Position numbers and translations under genes: made by a program. DNA of 64,000 bases from Dyadobacter sp. CY343 (GTDB taxonomy: Bacteria > Bacteroidota > Bacteroidia > Cytophagales > Spirosomataceae): contig NZ_JAJUXK010000009.1 in the NCBI RefSeq assembly GCF_021390335.1, forward strand, positions 1 through 64,000. Direction: 5' to 3'. Under the pieces are notes generated by a model that searched no databases, was not told where the DNA came from, and saw only the letters and a list, made by a program, of their open reading frames with translations. Positions within the stretch are counted from its first letter, which is position 1. Every line of letters begins with the position of its first letter. Positions 26,201-34,254 of this stretch are shown piece by piece.

Positions 26201-26297
26201 CGCCGTCTTTCACGGTTCCGGTAATGTTGGATTGAGCAGCCGCAAGTTGCACCCAACAGAGTATGGCAAAAGCCAGAAGCGGTAGTCGTTTAAACAT
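23220..26297 (-). CDS. SusC-family TonB-linked outer-membrane transporter
   Basis: 1025 residues: signal peptide (LLAFAILCWVQLAAAQ), a carboxypeptidase-regulatory-like domain (ITGTVKDGAGVTLPGVS), plug domain with LYIIDGIP and ASSATIYGSRAANGVVIV, then a 22-strand barrel ending IGTIGLNVTF. It imports oligosaccharides with SusD using TonB energy. Its ATG lies inside the last codons of the fructokinase gene (8-base overlap), tying uptake and phosphorylation together in one transcript. Confidence 0.95.
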   Translation of the reverse strand: MFKRLPLLAFAILCWVQLAAAQSNITGTVKDGAGVTLPGVSILEKGTTNGTLSDADGKYSISINSGATLVFSYVGMVPSEVVPGTNSVMDVTLEYDSKSLNEVVVTGYQSERKKDITGAVSVVSIKDIKDSQVGNPAKALQGRVPGVLITTDGAPGGGATVRIRGGSTLGNNDPLYIIDGIPTKRGLNEINPADVESIQVLKDASSATIYGSRAANGVVIVTTKKAKNGQSRLNVNISTSIQDYASKLKTLNADGRGRAYWQAAVNDKADPNANQIYQYDWNNDFNSPALNQIKYPEFIDAAKTMKPANTYWYDEISQKSIIQSYDMSISNGSEKGNTMFSLGYYDNKGIVKSTHNKKYTARLNTDFSLFKSKLKIGENLSATYIQDVQSPTADILFASLVSQPVVPVYTVDGGWGGPASGMTDRQNPVRLIEDNRQNKGNFYRLFGNVFADLEIIPKLHLKTSYGIDYSGGYKRLLRKSYTSGFLSDPTNQVSNFQEYSGNSIWQNTLNYDIQTGKHQIGILVGQESIRYIAQEFSASRRGLALENINYSYLNAGSNNINNGGSGSANSLFSYFAKVNYTYADKFLASATVRRDGSSRFGKDNRFGTFPAFSLGYRLSEEAFIKDIPFISDLKLRYGWGRSGNQEIPNNATQSLYSAIYGSDPTWDFDNGSAYDIGGNGTGQLPSGFTLIQQGNDALRWESLAESNFGVDFGFLNNTLTGSVDYFQRKTSDILISPAYLAVIGDGGNRFTNGASMKNSGFEALLSYDTKIGNDLRINLTGNFSLYRNKITYLPKEVIASYPGNGTDKTILGRPANSFFGYVADGIFQNQGEVDNAATQPGKGVGRIRYADLNSDGTIDAQDRDFIGNSTPKYMYGFNTSVSWKNFDLSFFFQGINVKVQNEFKTYTDFSSLWTGTNWGERTLDAWTPQNTDSDIPALTLVDRNNEGRFSTYFIENGSYLKLRNAQIGFNFKSLNNLKIQSARLYLQGSNLFTIKSKAFTGPDPEIPNFAFPIPVIGTIGLNVTF

Positions 26298-27189
26298 GAT
26301 TCGTTTGATTATTTGTTAAAAAATCAGCAATTTCTTTTTCGGCAATAACAGGTGTAGCACCAGAATAGGAGGCAACCAGCGCACCAACTGCGCAGGCTTT
26401 TTCAAGGGCTGAGGGAATGGAAGAGCCCGAAATATATTCTTTAAGAAACATGGCCAGAAAGGAATCGCCGCTGCCAATGGTGTCCTGCACTTCCACGACA
26501 TATCCGCCCTGATAGTGAAATCCGTCATTGGAAAGAACAACCGCGCCATCGGCACCAAGCGTTACGCATACCAGTTTCAGGTTGAAGCGTTCGTAGAGGA
26601 ATTTCATCTGCGTTTCGACGTCTGGCTGGATGCCAAACCACGTGCAAACTGTGTTAAGCTCGTGCTCGTTAACTTTTACAATATCAGCCTGTTCCAGCAG
26701 ATATTCTGTGGTTGATCTGTCCAGATGAGGAGGACGAATGTTGACGTCAAACACTTTCAGTTTTGCATCTTTCAGCAATTCAAAAAGCGTGTTGCGCGAC
26801 TGCTGGCTGCGTACGGAAAGCGTGCCGTAGACAAACACATCTGAGTCCTTAACCAATTGCTTGTTTTCAGGCGTCGTCATAATGTAATCCCAAGCAACGG
26901 GCTGCACAATTTTGTAAGTTACTTCTGTTTTGTCCGTCAGGTTAACCTTTACGATGCCGGTAAGATGCGTTATGCCGGTTTGAATAAAATCTGTGTTAAA
27001 ATCCTGGTTGTTAAGGTAATCCATGAGTTCAACGCCCAGATCGTCGTCGCCGACGCGGCTGATGAAGGCCGGGTTCATGCCGAAGTTTTTCAGGTGAATG
27101 GCCACATTCATGGGCGCACCGCCGGGTTGCTTGCCAGATGGCAGCATATCCCATAGCATTTCTCCGAAAACGGTTATTGTTGGTGTCAT
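26290..27189 (-). CDS. PfkB-family fructokinase
   Basis: 299 residues. The first PfkB block GGAPMNVAIHLKNFG (about residues 20-34) and the C-terminal DTIGSGDSFLAMFL with the catalytic Asp and anion hole are intact. In this setting it phosphorylates cytoplasmic fructose to fructose-6-phosphate. It lies 13 bases after the sugar-porter gene and overlaps SusC. Other PfkB substrates are possible in principle; the GH32 and BT1754-like regulator make fructose the likely one. Confidence 0.92.
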   Translation of the reverse strand: MTPTITVFGEMLWDMLPSGKQPGGAPMNVAIHLKNFGMNPAFISRVGDDDLGVELMDYLNNQDFNTDFIQTGITHLTGIVKVNLTDKTEVTYKIVQPVAWDYIMTTPENKQLVKDSDVFVYGTLSVRSQQSRNTLFELLKDAKLKVFDVNIRPPHLDRSTTEYLLEQADIVKVNEHELNTVCTWFGIQPDVETQMKFLYERFNLKLVCVTLGADGAVVLSNDGFHYQGGYVVEVQDTIGSGDSFLAMFLKEYISGSSIPSALEKACAVGALVASYSGATPVIAEKEIADFLTNNQTNHV

Positions 27190-27202
27190 ATAAGTGGAGA
27201 TA

Positions 27203-28525
27203 TTAATGTAGAATCATTGTTTTATCGGTTCTTTCCAGCGAAGTTCCCTTGGTTTCCGGCATAATGCGCCACACGAAAATGAGCTGCAAAATCATCATGA
27301 TGGCAAAGAAGGAAAATGTAATTCCGCCGCCCAGATATTCGGAAATAATAGGGAAAGAAAAGGCGATCACGGCCGCCATAAACCAGTGGGTAAAGCTTCC
27401 CAGCGCCTGACCGTTTGCCCGCACTTCATTGGGAAAAATTTCAGATATGAAAACCCAGATGACCGCGCCTTGTGAGAAGGCAAAAAAGGCAATGTAAACG
27501 AACAGGAAAACCGGAACGCCCGTAAAATCCTGAATAAAAAACGCCCTGGCAACCAATCCAAGCGTGATAATGACGCCCACCGAGCCAATCGCCATCAATG
27601 TGCGTCTGCCGAAACGATCGATAAAGTTGATCGCTAAAAGTGTAAAGGCAAAGTTGACGAAACCGATTCCCGCCGAAGATAAAAAAGCGGCTTTGGCTCC
27701 CAATCCCGTCATTTCAAAAATGCGCGGACTGTAATAAATAATGGCATTGATGCCCGAAACCTGGTTGAAAACCGCGAACAAAATGGCAAGCATTACGGGT
27801 GTTTTGTATTTGGCAGAAAACAGCCTGGCGGACGGTTTGTCTTTTGTTTCTTCGTTTGCGTTCATGATCGCAAACAATGTTTCTTCGCTGGTTTGGGGAT
27901 CGATAATGTTCAGAATTTCTTTTGCCTGCGCCACGTCACCTTTTTTCATGATCAGCCAGCGTGGACTTTCAGGAACGTAAAGAATTGCGAGCAAGAAAAT
28001 CAGAGATGGCAAAGCCTGCACGCCCAGCATCCAGCGCCACGCATCGTCGCCCATATCCTGCATGAAGTAATTGGAGAAGTAGGCAATGAGAATTCCGAAA
28101 ACGACATTGAACTGGAATAGCCCCACCATTTTCCCACGGGATTTGGCAGGAGAAATTTCGGAAATGTACATCGGGGCAGCTACGGAAGAAGCGCCTACAC
28201 CCAACCCGCCGAGGAACCGGAAGAAAATGAAAACATACCAATCGGTGGCAAGCGCAGACCCGAGCGAGGAAACAAGGTATAAAACAGCGATCCAGAATAA
28301 GGTGGTTTTTCTGCCGAGCTTGTCTGCCGGAATGCCGCCTAACATAGCGCCGAGAACAGTTCCTATCAATGCGATGGAAACCGTGAACCCGTGCTCGACC
28401 GCGGACAGATCCCATAAATGCTGAATGGCTTTTTCCGCCCCCGAGATCACGGCCGTATCAAATCCGAAAAGAAACCCGCCAAGCGCAACGACGATCGACC
28501 AAACTAATACCTTACTGTTTTTCAT
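27203..28525 (-). CDS. MFS sugar porter (fructose importer)
   Basis: 440 residues with 12 membrane segments. Sugar-porter signatures: GFLFGFDTAVISGAEKAI near the N-terminus, PESPRWLIMKKGD before the central loop, RFGRRTLMAIGS, and PETKGTSLE at the C-terminus. It carries a monosaccharide across the inner membrane by proton symport, here most likely fructose. It is the first gene of the fructan operon; several TTTGATACA sites lie 80-200 bases upstream. Confidence 0.93.
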   Translation of the reverse strand: MKNSKVLVWSIVVALGGFLFGFDTAVISGAEKAIQHLWDLSAVEHGFTVSIALIGTVLGAMLGGIPADKLGRKTTLFWIAVLYLVSSLGSALATDWYVFIFFRFLGGLGVGASSVAAPMYISEISPAKSRGKMVGLFQFNVVFGILIAYFSNYFMQDMGDDAWRWMLGVQALPSLIFLLAILYVPESPRWLIMKKGDVAQAKEILNIIDPQTSEETLFAIMNANEETKDKPSARLFSAKYKTPVMLAILFAVFNQVSGINAIIYYSPRIFEMTGLGAKAAFLSSAGIGFVNFAFTLLAINFIDRFGRRTLMAIGSVGVIITLGLVARAFFIQDFTGVPVFLFVYIAFFAFSQGAVIWVFISEIFPNEVRANGQALGSFTHWFMAAVIAFSFPIISEYLGGGITFSFFAIMMILQLIFVWRIMPETKGTSLERTDKTMILH

Positions 28526-28603
28526 TGGTAGTTCTGATTTTTTGTCAAAACTACCGACACTTGCTGCCCGGAATAACTAAATAATATCTCAATAAAGTTA
28601 AAC

Positions 28604-28724
28604 TTTGATACAGTGGTATTTTAGAAGGTTATAATGATGATAATCAGTGAATTAACTTGCGATTTAAAATTTGATACATCCGTAGCCTTTCAATTTTGAT
28701 ACATCTTGTTTCAAAATTGTATCA
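28604..28724. promoter_or_regulatory. Repeated TTTGATACA sites, likely operators of the hybrid regulator
   Basis: TTTGATACA occurs at 28604-28612, 28670-28678 and 28695-28703, and its inverse TGTATCA at 28718-28724, all within the gap between the regulator's 3' end and the start of the transporter gene. The last two form an inverted pair around 14 bases. Position and repetition fit binding by the AraC domain of the adjacent hybrid regulator. Confidence 0.6.
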
Positions 28725-28792
28725 TTTCTTATGAATTCAGTGGTAAACGAATTGGACGATTGGTTGAAAATCTTGAACAAATAGCCGGCTGC

Positions 28793-31531
28793 TTATGATT
28801 TCTTATATTCCATCGGAGTTTGGTTATATTTTCCCTTGAAGGCCGTGGAGAAGTAGGTAGGAGAGGAGAAGCCCACTTTATAGGCTATGTCGGCAATGGT
28901 CAGATCGTCGCGGCGCAGCAGGAACTTGGCTTTGTTGAGCCTTACCTGCTGAATGTATTCATTCACGCTCATGCCCAGCAGCGCTTTCACTTTTCTGTAA
29001 AGCTGCACCCGCGACATGCCGAGGTCCCTGCCGATGTCTTCCACGCTGAGCTCTGAATTATCGTAACGCTCCTCAATATATGCAGTGAATTGGGTGATAA
29101 ATTTCTTGTCCAACTTGTTCGGATTCGTGCCAGACGAGGTTTCAATGGGTAACTCACTGGTATAATGTTCCCGAAGCACCGACCGGTTTTTCAGCAAAGT
29201 CTTAATACTTTCCTGAACATATAGCAGATTGAACGGCTTGGTAATGTAAGCATCCACGCCCGTTTGAATGCCTTCAATCTGCTGTTCGATGGTGGTTCTG
29301 GCGGTAAGCAAAATCACCGGAATGTGTGAAGTCCTGAAATCTGCTTTGAGTATCGCGCTCACGCCCAACCCATCTTTTTTGGGTAGTGTTACGTCGCAGA
29401 CGATCAGATCGGGAATGTGCTCAAATGCCACTCTCAACCCCTCTTCACCATCATTGGCCACCAGTATCTGGTAATTGACATTCAGTTTTTGTTCCAAAAG
29501 CCTCACTAGATCATTGTTGTCTTCAATAAGCAGGACGGATTGTTCATGAACTGAAACCTCTTTGGCAGAAACATTATTTGAAGCCGGATCTTCTTCCTGA
29601 ATTTCGAAGTTTTGGACCATAGAAAAATCTTCCGCATGCCCGGTTTGTAATTCATCTTCCTGAAAATGTTTGTTACTCAGCGGCAGTTCAATGGTAAATG
29701 CTGTTTCCTTATTAGGCTGGCTGCGAACAGAAATTGTGCCTTTGTGAAGCGAGATCAGCTCTTTGGAAAGCGCTAGCCCTAGTCCGGTTCCCAGCGCCTT
29801 ATAACCGCTTTCGGCCTGATAAAATACTTCAAAAACATGGGCAACTTCGGATTCCGTCATGCCTATTCCGTTGTCTTCAACGGTAATTTGCACCTGATCA
29901 TCAGAGATGGTTTTGATATACAAATAAACCCTTCCCTTATCCGGCGTGAACTTAAAGGCATTGGAAAGCAAATTAAAAATCACCTTATCCAGCATTGTGG
30001 CATCGAACCAAACCATCAGCTCAGGATCAGAAGCGATCAGTTGAAAATCGATCTTCCGTTTGGTTGCAATGCGTTCAAAGGCAACCATAATGTCTTTTAT
30101 AAATGCTACCAGATTGTGCTCTCCTGCACGTACTTGCATTCGGTGACTTCCCAGTTTCCTGAAATCCATCAGCTGGCTTACCAGCCGAAGCAACCTTAAT
30201 GTGTTTTTGCGAATCAGCGAAAGTTCCTGTTTGATCAAAGGATCACGGATTTTTTCGCTGGCTAAGACATCTTCAACCGGTGCTAAAATCAATGTCAGCG
30301 GTGTACGGAACTCGTGCGAAATGTTGGTGAAAAATTTAAGCTTAGCCTCATTTTCAATCTCGGCGCTTTGCGCAAGTTGTTCAATCTGGTTTTTCTGATC
30401 TGATATTTCATGATTCTGCACTTCCAGCCGCTTGTTAATCTTCCGGTTTTCGCGTAAAGAATAAAAGGAAATGGCTCCGAAAATAAGTGCCAGGGCAAGT
30501 GTAATGGAAACGGTGTAAATGACAATGCTCTGGTTTTCAGAGATCGCGCGCTGCTCCTCAATTTTTTCCTGTCGCCGCTCAATGTCCTGCTGCTGGGCAA
30601 CCAGTTTTTCGCTCTGCAATTTCATGATCCTGACATTGGTCGAATCGATCATGGTGATTTGCAACCGGTTTTCCCTTTTGAAAGGCTGTTTTCGCAGGAT
30701 TGAAATCGCGGTTCGTATGGCTTCTTCACCGCCTGTCGGATAAAGAATGGTTGCATTCAGAATGTCTCTGTCAACCAGATCAATGCCGCCATTTGGCCCG
30801 GTTAGTCCGTCAACGCCAATTAAACGGATCTTTTTTTCAAGACCCAGATTCTTACAAACCTTAAAAGCCGTGAGCGCGCGGCGATCATTCTGGCAGAAAA
30901 TAACGTCAATGTCGGTATGCGTTTGCAGCAGTTTGGTGAGGGGAGCTTCGAAAGAATATTTGTCCCAGTCTCCATCCAATTTTGCTGTCAATCTAATGCC
31001 TGGAAAGCGGCTGACCGTTTCCATAAAACCCTTATGGCGATCAATATCCGCTGATGAGCCAGGCTTTTCACTGATCTCGATCACCTTTCCCTTCCCTTTC
31101 AGAAGTGTATTCGTATAAGCTCCGGCAATCTGCCCGACTTCCACATTGTCAGCACCAACATAGGCAGTATACTGATCAGAATTAGTGCGGCGATCCAGGA
31201 TGATAACCGGAATTCCGCTTTGATAGGCTTTCTCTACAACGGGCGTGATAGGCTCGGCTTCATTCGGGGATACAATCAGCAGGTCAATATCTTGTTTAAG
31301 CAGTTCTTCAATCTGCGTGATCTGCTTTTGGCTCTGTCCGCCCGCATCCTTCATCACAAAGTTAATCTCCGGATTAAAAGAAAGCTCACGGTACATGCTC
31401 TCCTGCATGGTTTTACGCCAGTTATCACTGCCCGTGCATTGCGAAAAGCCAATCGTATACTGCTTGGACTCTTTCCTAGAACAGGCAGTTACAATTAAAC
31501 AAAACAGAATAAAAAGGTTAAAGTATTTCAA
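28793..31531 (-). CDS. Hybrid two-component regulator with periplasmic fructose-binding-type sensor
   Basis: 912 residues from a TTG start; N-terminal signal (LFILFCLIVTACS). Order: periplasmic-binding-protein sensor (about 25-315, IGFSQCTGSDNWRKTM, then YVGADNVEVGQIAG), one membrane helix (about 340-362), histidine kinase with H-box FFTNISHEFRTPLTLIL and ATPase, receiver (VLLIEDNNDLVRLL, CDVTLPKKDG), and AraC HTH at the end (DIAYKVGFSSPTYFST). This is the architecture of B. thetaiotaomicron BT1754, which senses fructose and controls a fructan locus. It is encoded on the same strand directly upstream of the operon region, so control of that operon is the natural reading. Confidence 0.93.
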   Translation of the reverse strand: MKYFNLFILFCLIVTACSRKESKQYTIGFSQCTGSDNWRKTMQESMYRELSFNPEINFVMKDAGGQSQKQITQIEELLKQDIDLLIVSPNEAEPITPVVEKAYQSGIPVIILDRRTNSDQYTAYVGADNVEVGQIAGAYTNTLLKGKGKVIEISEKPGSSADIDRHKGFMETVSRFPGIRLTAKLDGDWDKYSFEAPLTKLLQTHTDIDVIFCQNDRRALTAFKVCKNLGLEKKIRLIGVDGLTGPNGGIDLVDRDILNATILYPTGGEEAIRTAISILRKQPFKRENRLQITMIDSTNVRIMKLQSEKLVAQQQDIERRQEKIEEQRAISENQSIVIYTVSITLALALIFGAISFYSLRENRKINKRLEVQNHEISDQKNQIEQLAQSAEIENEAKLKFFTNISHEFRTPLTLILAPVEDVLASEKIRDPLIKQELSLIRKNTLRLLRLVSQLMDFRKLGSHRMQVRAGEHNLVAFIKDIMVAFERIATKRKIDFQLIASDPELMVWFDATMLDKVIFNLLSNAFKFTPDKGRVYLYIKTISDDQVQITVEDNGIGMTESEVAHVFEVFYQAESGYKALGTGLGLALSKELISLHKGTISVRSQPNKETAFTIELPLSNKHFQEDELQTGHAEDFSMVQNFEIQEEDPASNNVSAKEVSVHEQSVLLIEDNNDLVRLLEQKLNVNYQILVANDGEEGLRVAFEHIPDLIVCDVTLPKKDGLGVSAILKADFRTSHIPVILLTARTTIEQQIEGIQTGVDAYITKPFNLLYVQESIKTLLKNRSVLREHYTSELPIETSSGTNPNKLDKKFITQFTAYIEERYDNSELSVEDIGRDLGMSRVQLYRKVKALLGMSVNEYIQQVRLNKAKFLLRRDDLTIADIAYKVGFSSPTYFSTAFKGKYNQTPMEYKKS

Positions 31532-31741
31532 TTTTTTATTGCAATTAAATCAGCGTTTTGCTCATTATAAATGTATTACAAAAATGGGTCTTCATAACAG
31601 CTTTTAACAAGACTAAGCCTCTATGAGCTTGATTTTTTGTCGGAAAGTGACCTGAAATTGGGTGTGTTAACTAAACCGGTGTCGAACCAGCAATGTTCTA
31701 AATACTTGGGAAAGTGCGGTTGTGAAATCCTCTGAACGCAA
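31532..31741. other. Regulator upstream region, no gene
   Basis: The gap 31532-31915 contains no coding frame with character. It holds the presumed promoter of the minus-strand regulator on its left side and, on its right side, a hairpin terminator and the second tRNA-like repeat listed separately. Confidence 0.4.
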
Positions 31742-31773
31742 AAAAGCCCCTCAACTCGCGTTGAAGGGCTTTC
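31742..31773. terminator. Hairpin terminator
   Basis: AAAGCCCCTCAAC, loop TCGC, GTTGAAGGGCTTT (one mismatch) with A-run before and T-run after; works on either strand. It sits directly beyond the tRNA-like repeat when read on the minus strand. Confidence 0.75.
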
Positions 31774-31821
31774 GTACCCGCAACGGAACAAATGTCGAAC
31801 CGGTTGCCTGATGATTTGCAG
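31774..31821 (-). repeat. 48-nt tRNA-3'-half-like repeat, copy 2
   Basis: Matches 19729-19776 at 43 of 48 positions with the same length. Two of the five differences, C to G at the twelfth position and G to C at the twenty-eighth, fall opposite each other in the GCAAC/GTTGC stem, so pairing is kept. Read on the minus strand it contains CCGGTTCGAC flanked by GCAA and GTTGC and is followed by a terminator. Confidence 0.6.
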
Positions 31822-31915
31822 AAAATCTATGAGCTAACTTGTTGATAGTGAGCAATATCATATGGGGGAGCTTTTAGACATTGTTTTTTGAGACAACTGC
31901 CGACGTTGTTAGAAG

Positions 31916-33313
31916 TCATCTATTGAATTTATACAAAACCTGCACCCTTGCACCCCACAAAATATCTTTGTTGGAAAATTCTGTTTTACGTAATTGAGGA
32001 CTAACGTAAGGGCTTAACCTAAACAGGAACTTGTTCGAGCGACGCTCCAGACCCAGGTTTATTGTAATATCATTAATTGGCTTTATTGCTAATTTTGCGT
32101 TGTATTCTCCTTTATCAAAGGATTGACTGTCTTTCTTATAATTGAAATGGATGTCTTTTAGGGAGTAAACTGTAAGATCAGTTCCTATTCCGAAACGCAG
32201 GGCCCAATTCGGATGTATTTTGTAATGATATGCAATGGTTAAGGGAATCTGAACGAGCTGATAATTTTGTTCAATATTTAACAAATCAACATTTTGAGCT
32301 ACGAAGGGAGCATACAGAGCCCTGAAATCCTGGCCGGTTTGTTGACCAAACTGCTCGGCAGTGTCATAATTGTCGCCGGTGATCTCTTTCCAGCGAGCGC
32401 CGGTTTGAAAACTCCATTTGGGAGTGATCCGCAGCTCTCCAAGAATTGAGCCTGCGACCAGTCTGCTACCTGCTTCAAGACTTCCACCCACATAATAATC
32501 CATCTTTTTAAGAACCGACTTCAATGATTCTGAATAATATTTGGGTTTGTCTTTGCTAGCAGCAGATAATTTCTCAGGCGTCTTTAAAAGTGGTAGTTTT
32601 AACCCCGTAAATAAAAGATGAATGTTGCCAATACGGCTATTTATTATTGTCTTACCAGCTTTGGGAAAATCGTCTTTACTTGTGTACACTGCCTTGTTTG
32701 TCGGATTATTGTCGTTACCAGTTATTTCGGAAAATCTTTTCTCAACATTGGTATCATCTGATCTGCTGGTATTTAATTCTGCGCCGGAAGCATTACTCTG
32801 AGCAATGGATTTCGCAACCGTATCAGCCGTTTGATTCGGTGCAATGCCAGATAAATCCGCTGGTCTGAGGTTTGGATTCTTTACTGATTCATCCGTAAGC
32901 GGATTATTAATCGGCTGCTGAATTTCGTTCTGAGTACTCTGCCTGGTATAAAGCAACTCCTGATGATTTTCAGCTGCAATGGTTTTTTCAATATATCGGT
33001 CAATGTATACGGTGTCGACACGTAGACTTGTTTTTTGAGTAGAATTTAGTTCAATAGAATTGATTCTACTTTTTAAAGAATCCAAAGAGGACAAGAGTTC
33101 TTTATTGGTTAGATTTTGAACGTAATTGAAGGCTAGAGAGCCGACCAACAACGAAGCGACCAATCCATAAATCAGGATTTTAGTCCATGATAAATGGGGT
33201 GTAATATTACCATTCGAAGAGACATAATTATATATCCGATCGACTTCTTCATCGCTTGGATCCAGACCCAATAACTTTTTCCGGAATTCGTCGTCAAATT
33301 GCTCAGTTTTCAT
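31916..33313 (-). CDS. Membrane-anchored protein with outer-membrane barrel-like C-terminus, next to an ECF sigma factor
   Basis: 465 residues. The first 45 are cytoplasmic-looking and acidic (FDDEFRKKLLGLDPSDEEVD), followed by one membrane helix (ILIYGLVASLLVGSLAF), a coiled-coil-like stretch, a long Asn/Ser/Thr-rich linker (about 115-245) and a C-terminal region rich in alternating aromatic strands (WSFQTGARWKEITG, LVQIPLTIAYHYKIHP, ending VQVLYKF) like an 8-strand porin. Its start overlaps the sigma factor's end by 11 bases, the usual place of an anti-sigma factor, but it lacks a recognisable FecR or zinc anti-sigma domain. Role as anti-sigma is inference. Confidence 0.6.
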   Translation of the reverse strand: MKTEQFDDEFRKKLLGLDPSDEEVDRIYNYVSSNGNITPHLSWTKILIYGLVASLLVGSLAFNYVQNLTNKELLSSLDSLKSRINSIELNSTQKTSLRVDTVYIDRYIEKTIAAENHQELLYTRQSTQNEIQQPINNPLTDESVKNPNLRPADLSGIAPNQTADTVAKSIAQSNASGAELNTSRSDDTNVEKRFSEITGNDNNPTNKAVYTSKDDFPKAGKTIINSRIGNIHLLFTGLKLPLLKTPEKLSAASKDKPKYYSESLKSVLKKMDYYVGGSLEAGSRLVAGSILGELRITPKWSFQTGARWKEITGDNYDTAEQFGQQTGQDFRALYAPFVAQNVDLLNIEQNYQLVQIPLTIAYHYKIHPNWALRFGIGTDLTVYSLKDIHFNYKKDSQSFDKGEYNAKLAIKPINDITINLGLERRSNKFLFRLSPYVSPQLRKTEFSNKDILWGARVQVLYKFNR

Positions 33314-33911
33314 TAAATCCCTTAGTAGGCCAGTTATAAAGTTGATACAAATGCGGAAAGTTTAGTTTTATCATTGTTTGCAGCTTTCGTCTGGCATCCC
33401 TCAGGTTAGATTTTGATGTTCCTTCCTGGATACCTAGCATATTGGCTATTTCTTTATGTGAATATCCGTCAATTACAAACAGAGTGAAAACCATTCTATA
33501 AGCCGGTGGAAGGCGTTGAACCATTATCAATATTTCCTGGGCAGATATTTCGCTTAAAATGTCATCACTCCAGTCCGCAATTTCCAGATCATCCAGACTA
33601 AGCTGCCCCTGCCATTTAAGGTTCCTACGGTAATAGTCAATCGCCGTATTAATAGCAATTGTTCGAAACCAGGCTTTAAAAGGTTGAGCTTTGTCATAGC
33701 TATGTAAATTATTAAACACTTTTAAAAAGCAGTCATTGACAATCTCTTCTGCTTCCTCAAAGGTTGCTGCATACCTAAGCGCAATGCTTTTGGCATATCC
33801 TGCAAATTGTCGGATCAGACATCGTTGTGCCTGAGCATTGCCACCCTTACAGGCATTCAAAATGCTTGACAGATCCTTTTCATCAAAGAGCGCTTTCCTT
33901 CTAAATAGCAA
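33303..33911 (-). CDS. ECF-type RNA polymerase sigma-70 factor
   Basis: 202 residues from a TTG start (no ATG before region 2). Region 2 is at about 25-95 (AEEIVNDCFLKVFNNLHSY, then KAWFRTIAINTAIDYYRR) and region 4 at about 125-180 (LPPAYRMVFTLFVIDGYSHKE, then IANMLGIQEGTSKSNLRDAR). It redirects RNA polymerase to a dedicated regulon. It is co-transcribed with the membrane/barrel protein and is divergent from the TonB receptor at 34255, which may be a target (inference). Confidence 0.92.
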   Translation of the reverse strand: MLFRRKALFDEKDLSSILNACKGGNAQAQRCLIRQFAGYAKSIALRYAATFEEAEEIVNDCFLKVFNNLHSYDKAQPFKAWFRTIAINTAIDYYRRNLKWQGQLSLDDLEIADWSDDILSEISAQEILIMVQRLPPAYRMVFTLFVIDGYSHKEIANMLGIQEGTSKSNLRDARRKLQTMIKLNFPHLYQLYNWPTKGFNEN

Positions 33912-34009
33912 TGGTAATTAGATTAGACATCATCTTGTCATTACGGAAGGTAACATGCAAAGGTGGGGTGTGATTCTATATTTTTTTAAGAGGGAAATAT
34001 TTTTAGCAT

Positions 34010-34090
34010 TCACCCCACTTTCTTTTCGGACAACCCGTAATGGCTTTTGAAAACAGTTGTGCTGTCGAAGCCAAGCCTTTCATTAACGAC
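34010..34090 (-). pseudogene. Possible remnant of an AraC-type C-terminus
   Basis: The minus strand reads NERLGFDSTTVFKSHYGLSE before a stop, like the last helix-turn-helix of an AraC regulator (consensus GF.S...F.R.FK...G.SP) with a few residues lost. It has no start. The remainder of 33912-34254 is noncoding and includes the promoter region of the TonB receptor. Confidence 0.35.
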
Positions 34091-34254
34091 AACTAGAATC
34101 TAAGTAAACGTATAGCGCTTATCGTTTGCTTGTGCATTACCTTCTTTTCCAGGGGAACTACAAATCGTGAATCATCTCGTATCTCGAGACGGCGATTGCT
34201 TGTGAGGTAAGATGAAATTTTAAACAACAAATAAATAACCTATTTGAAAATCTT

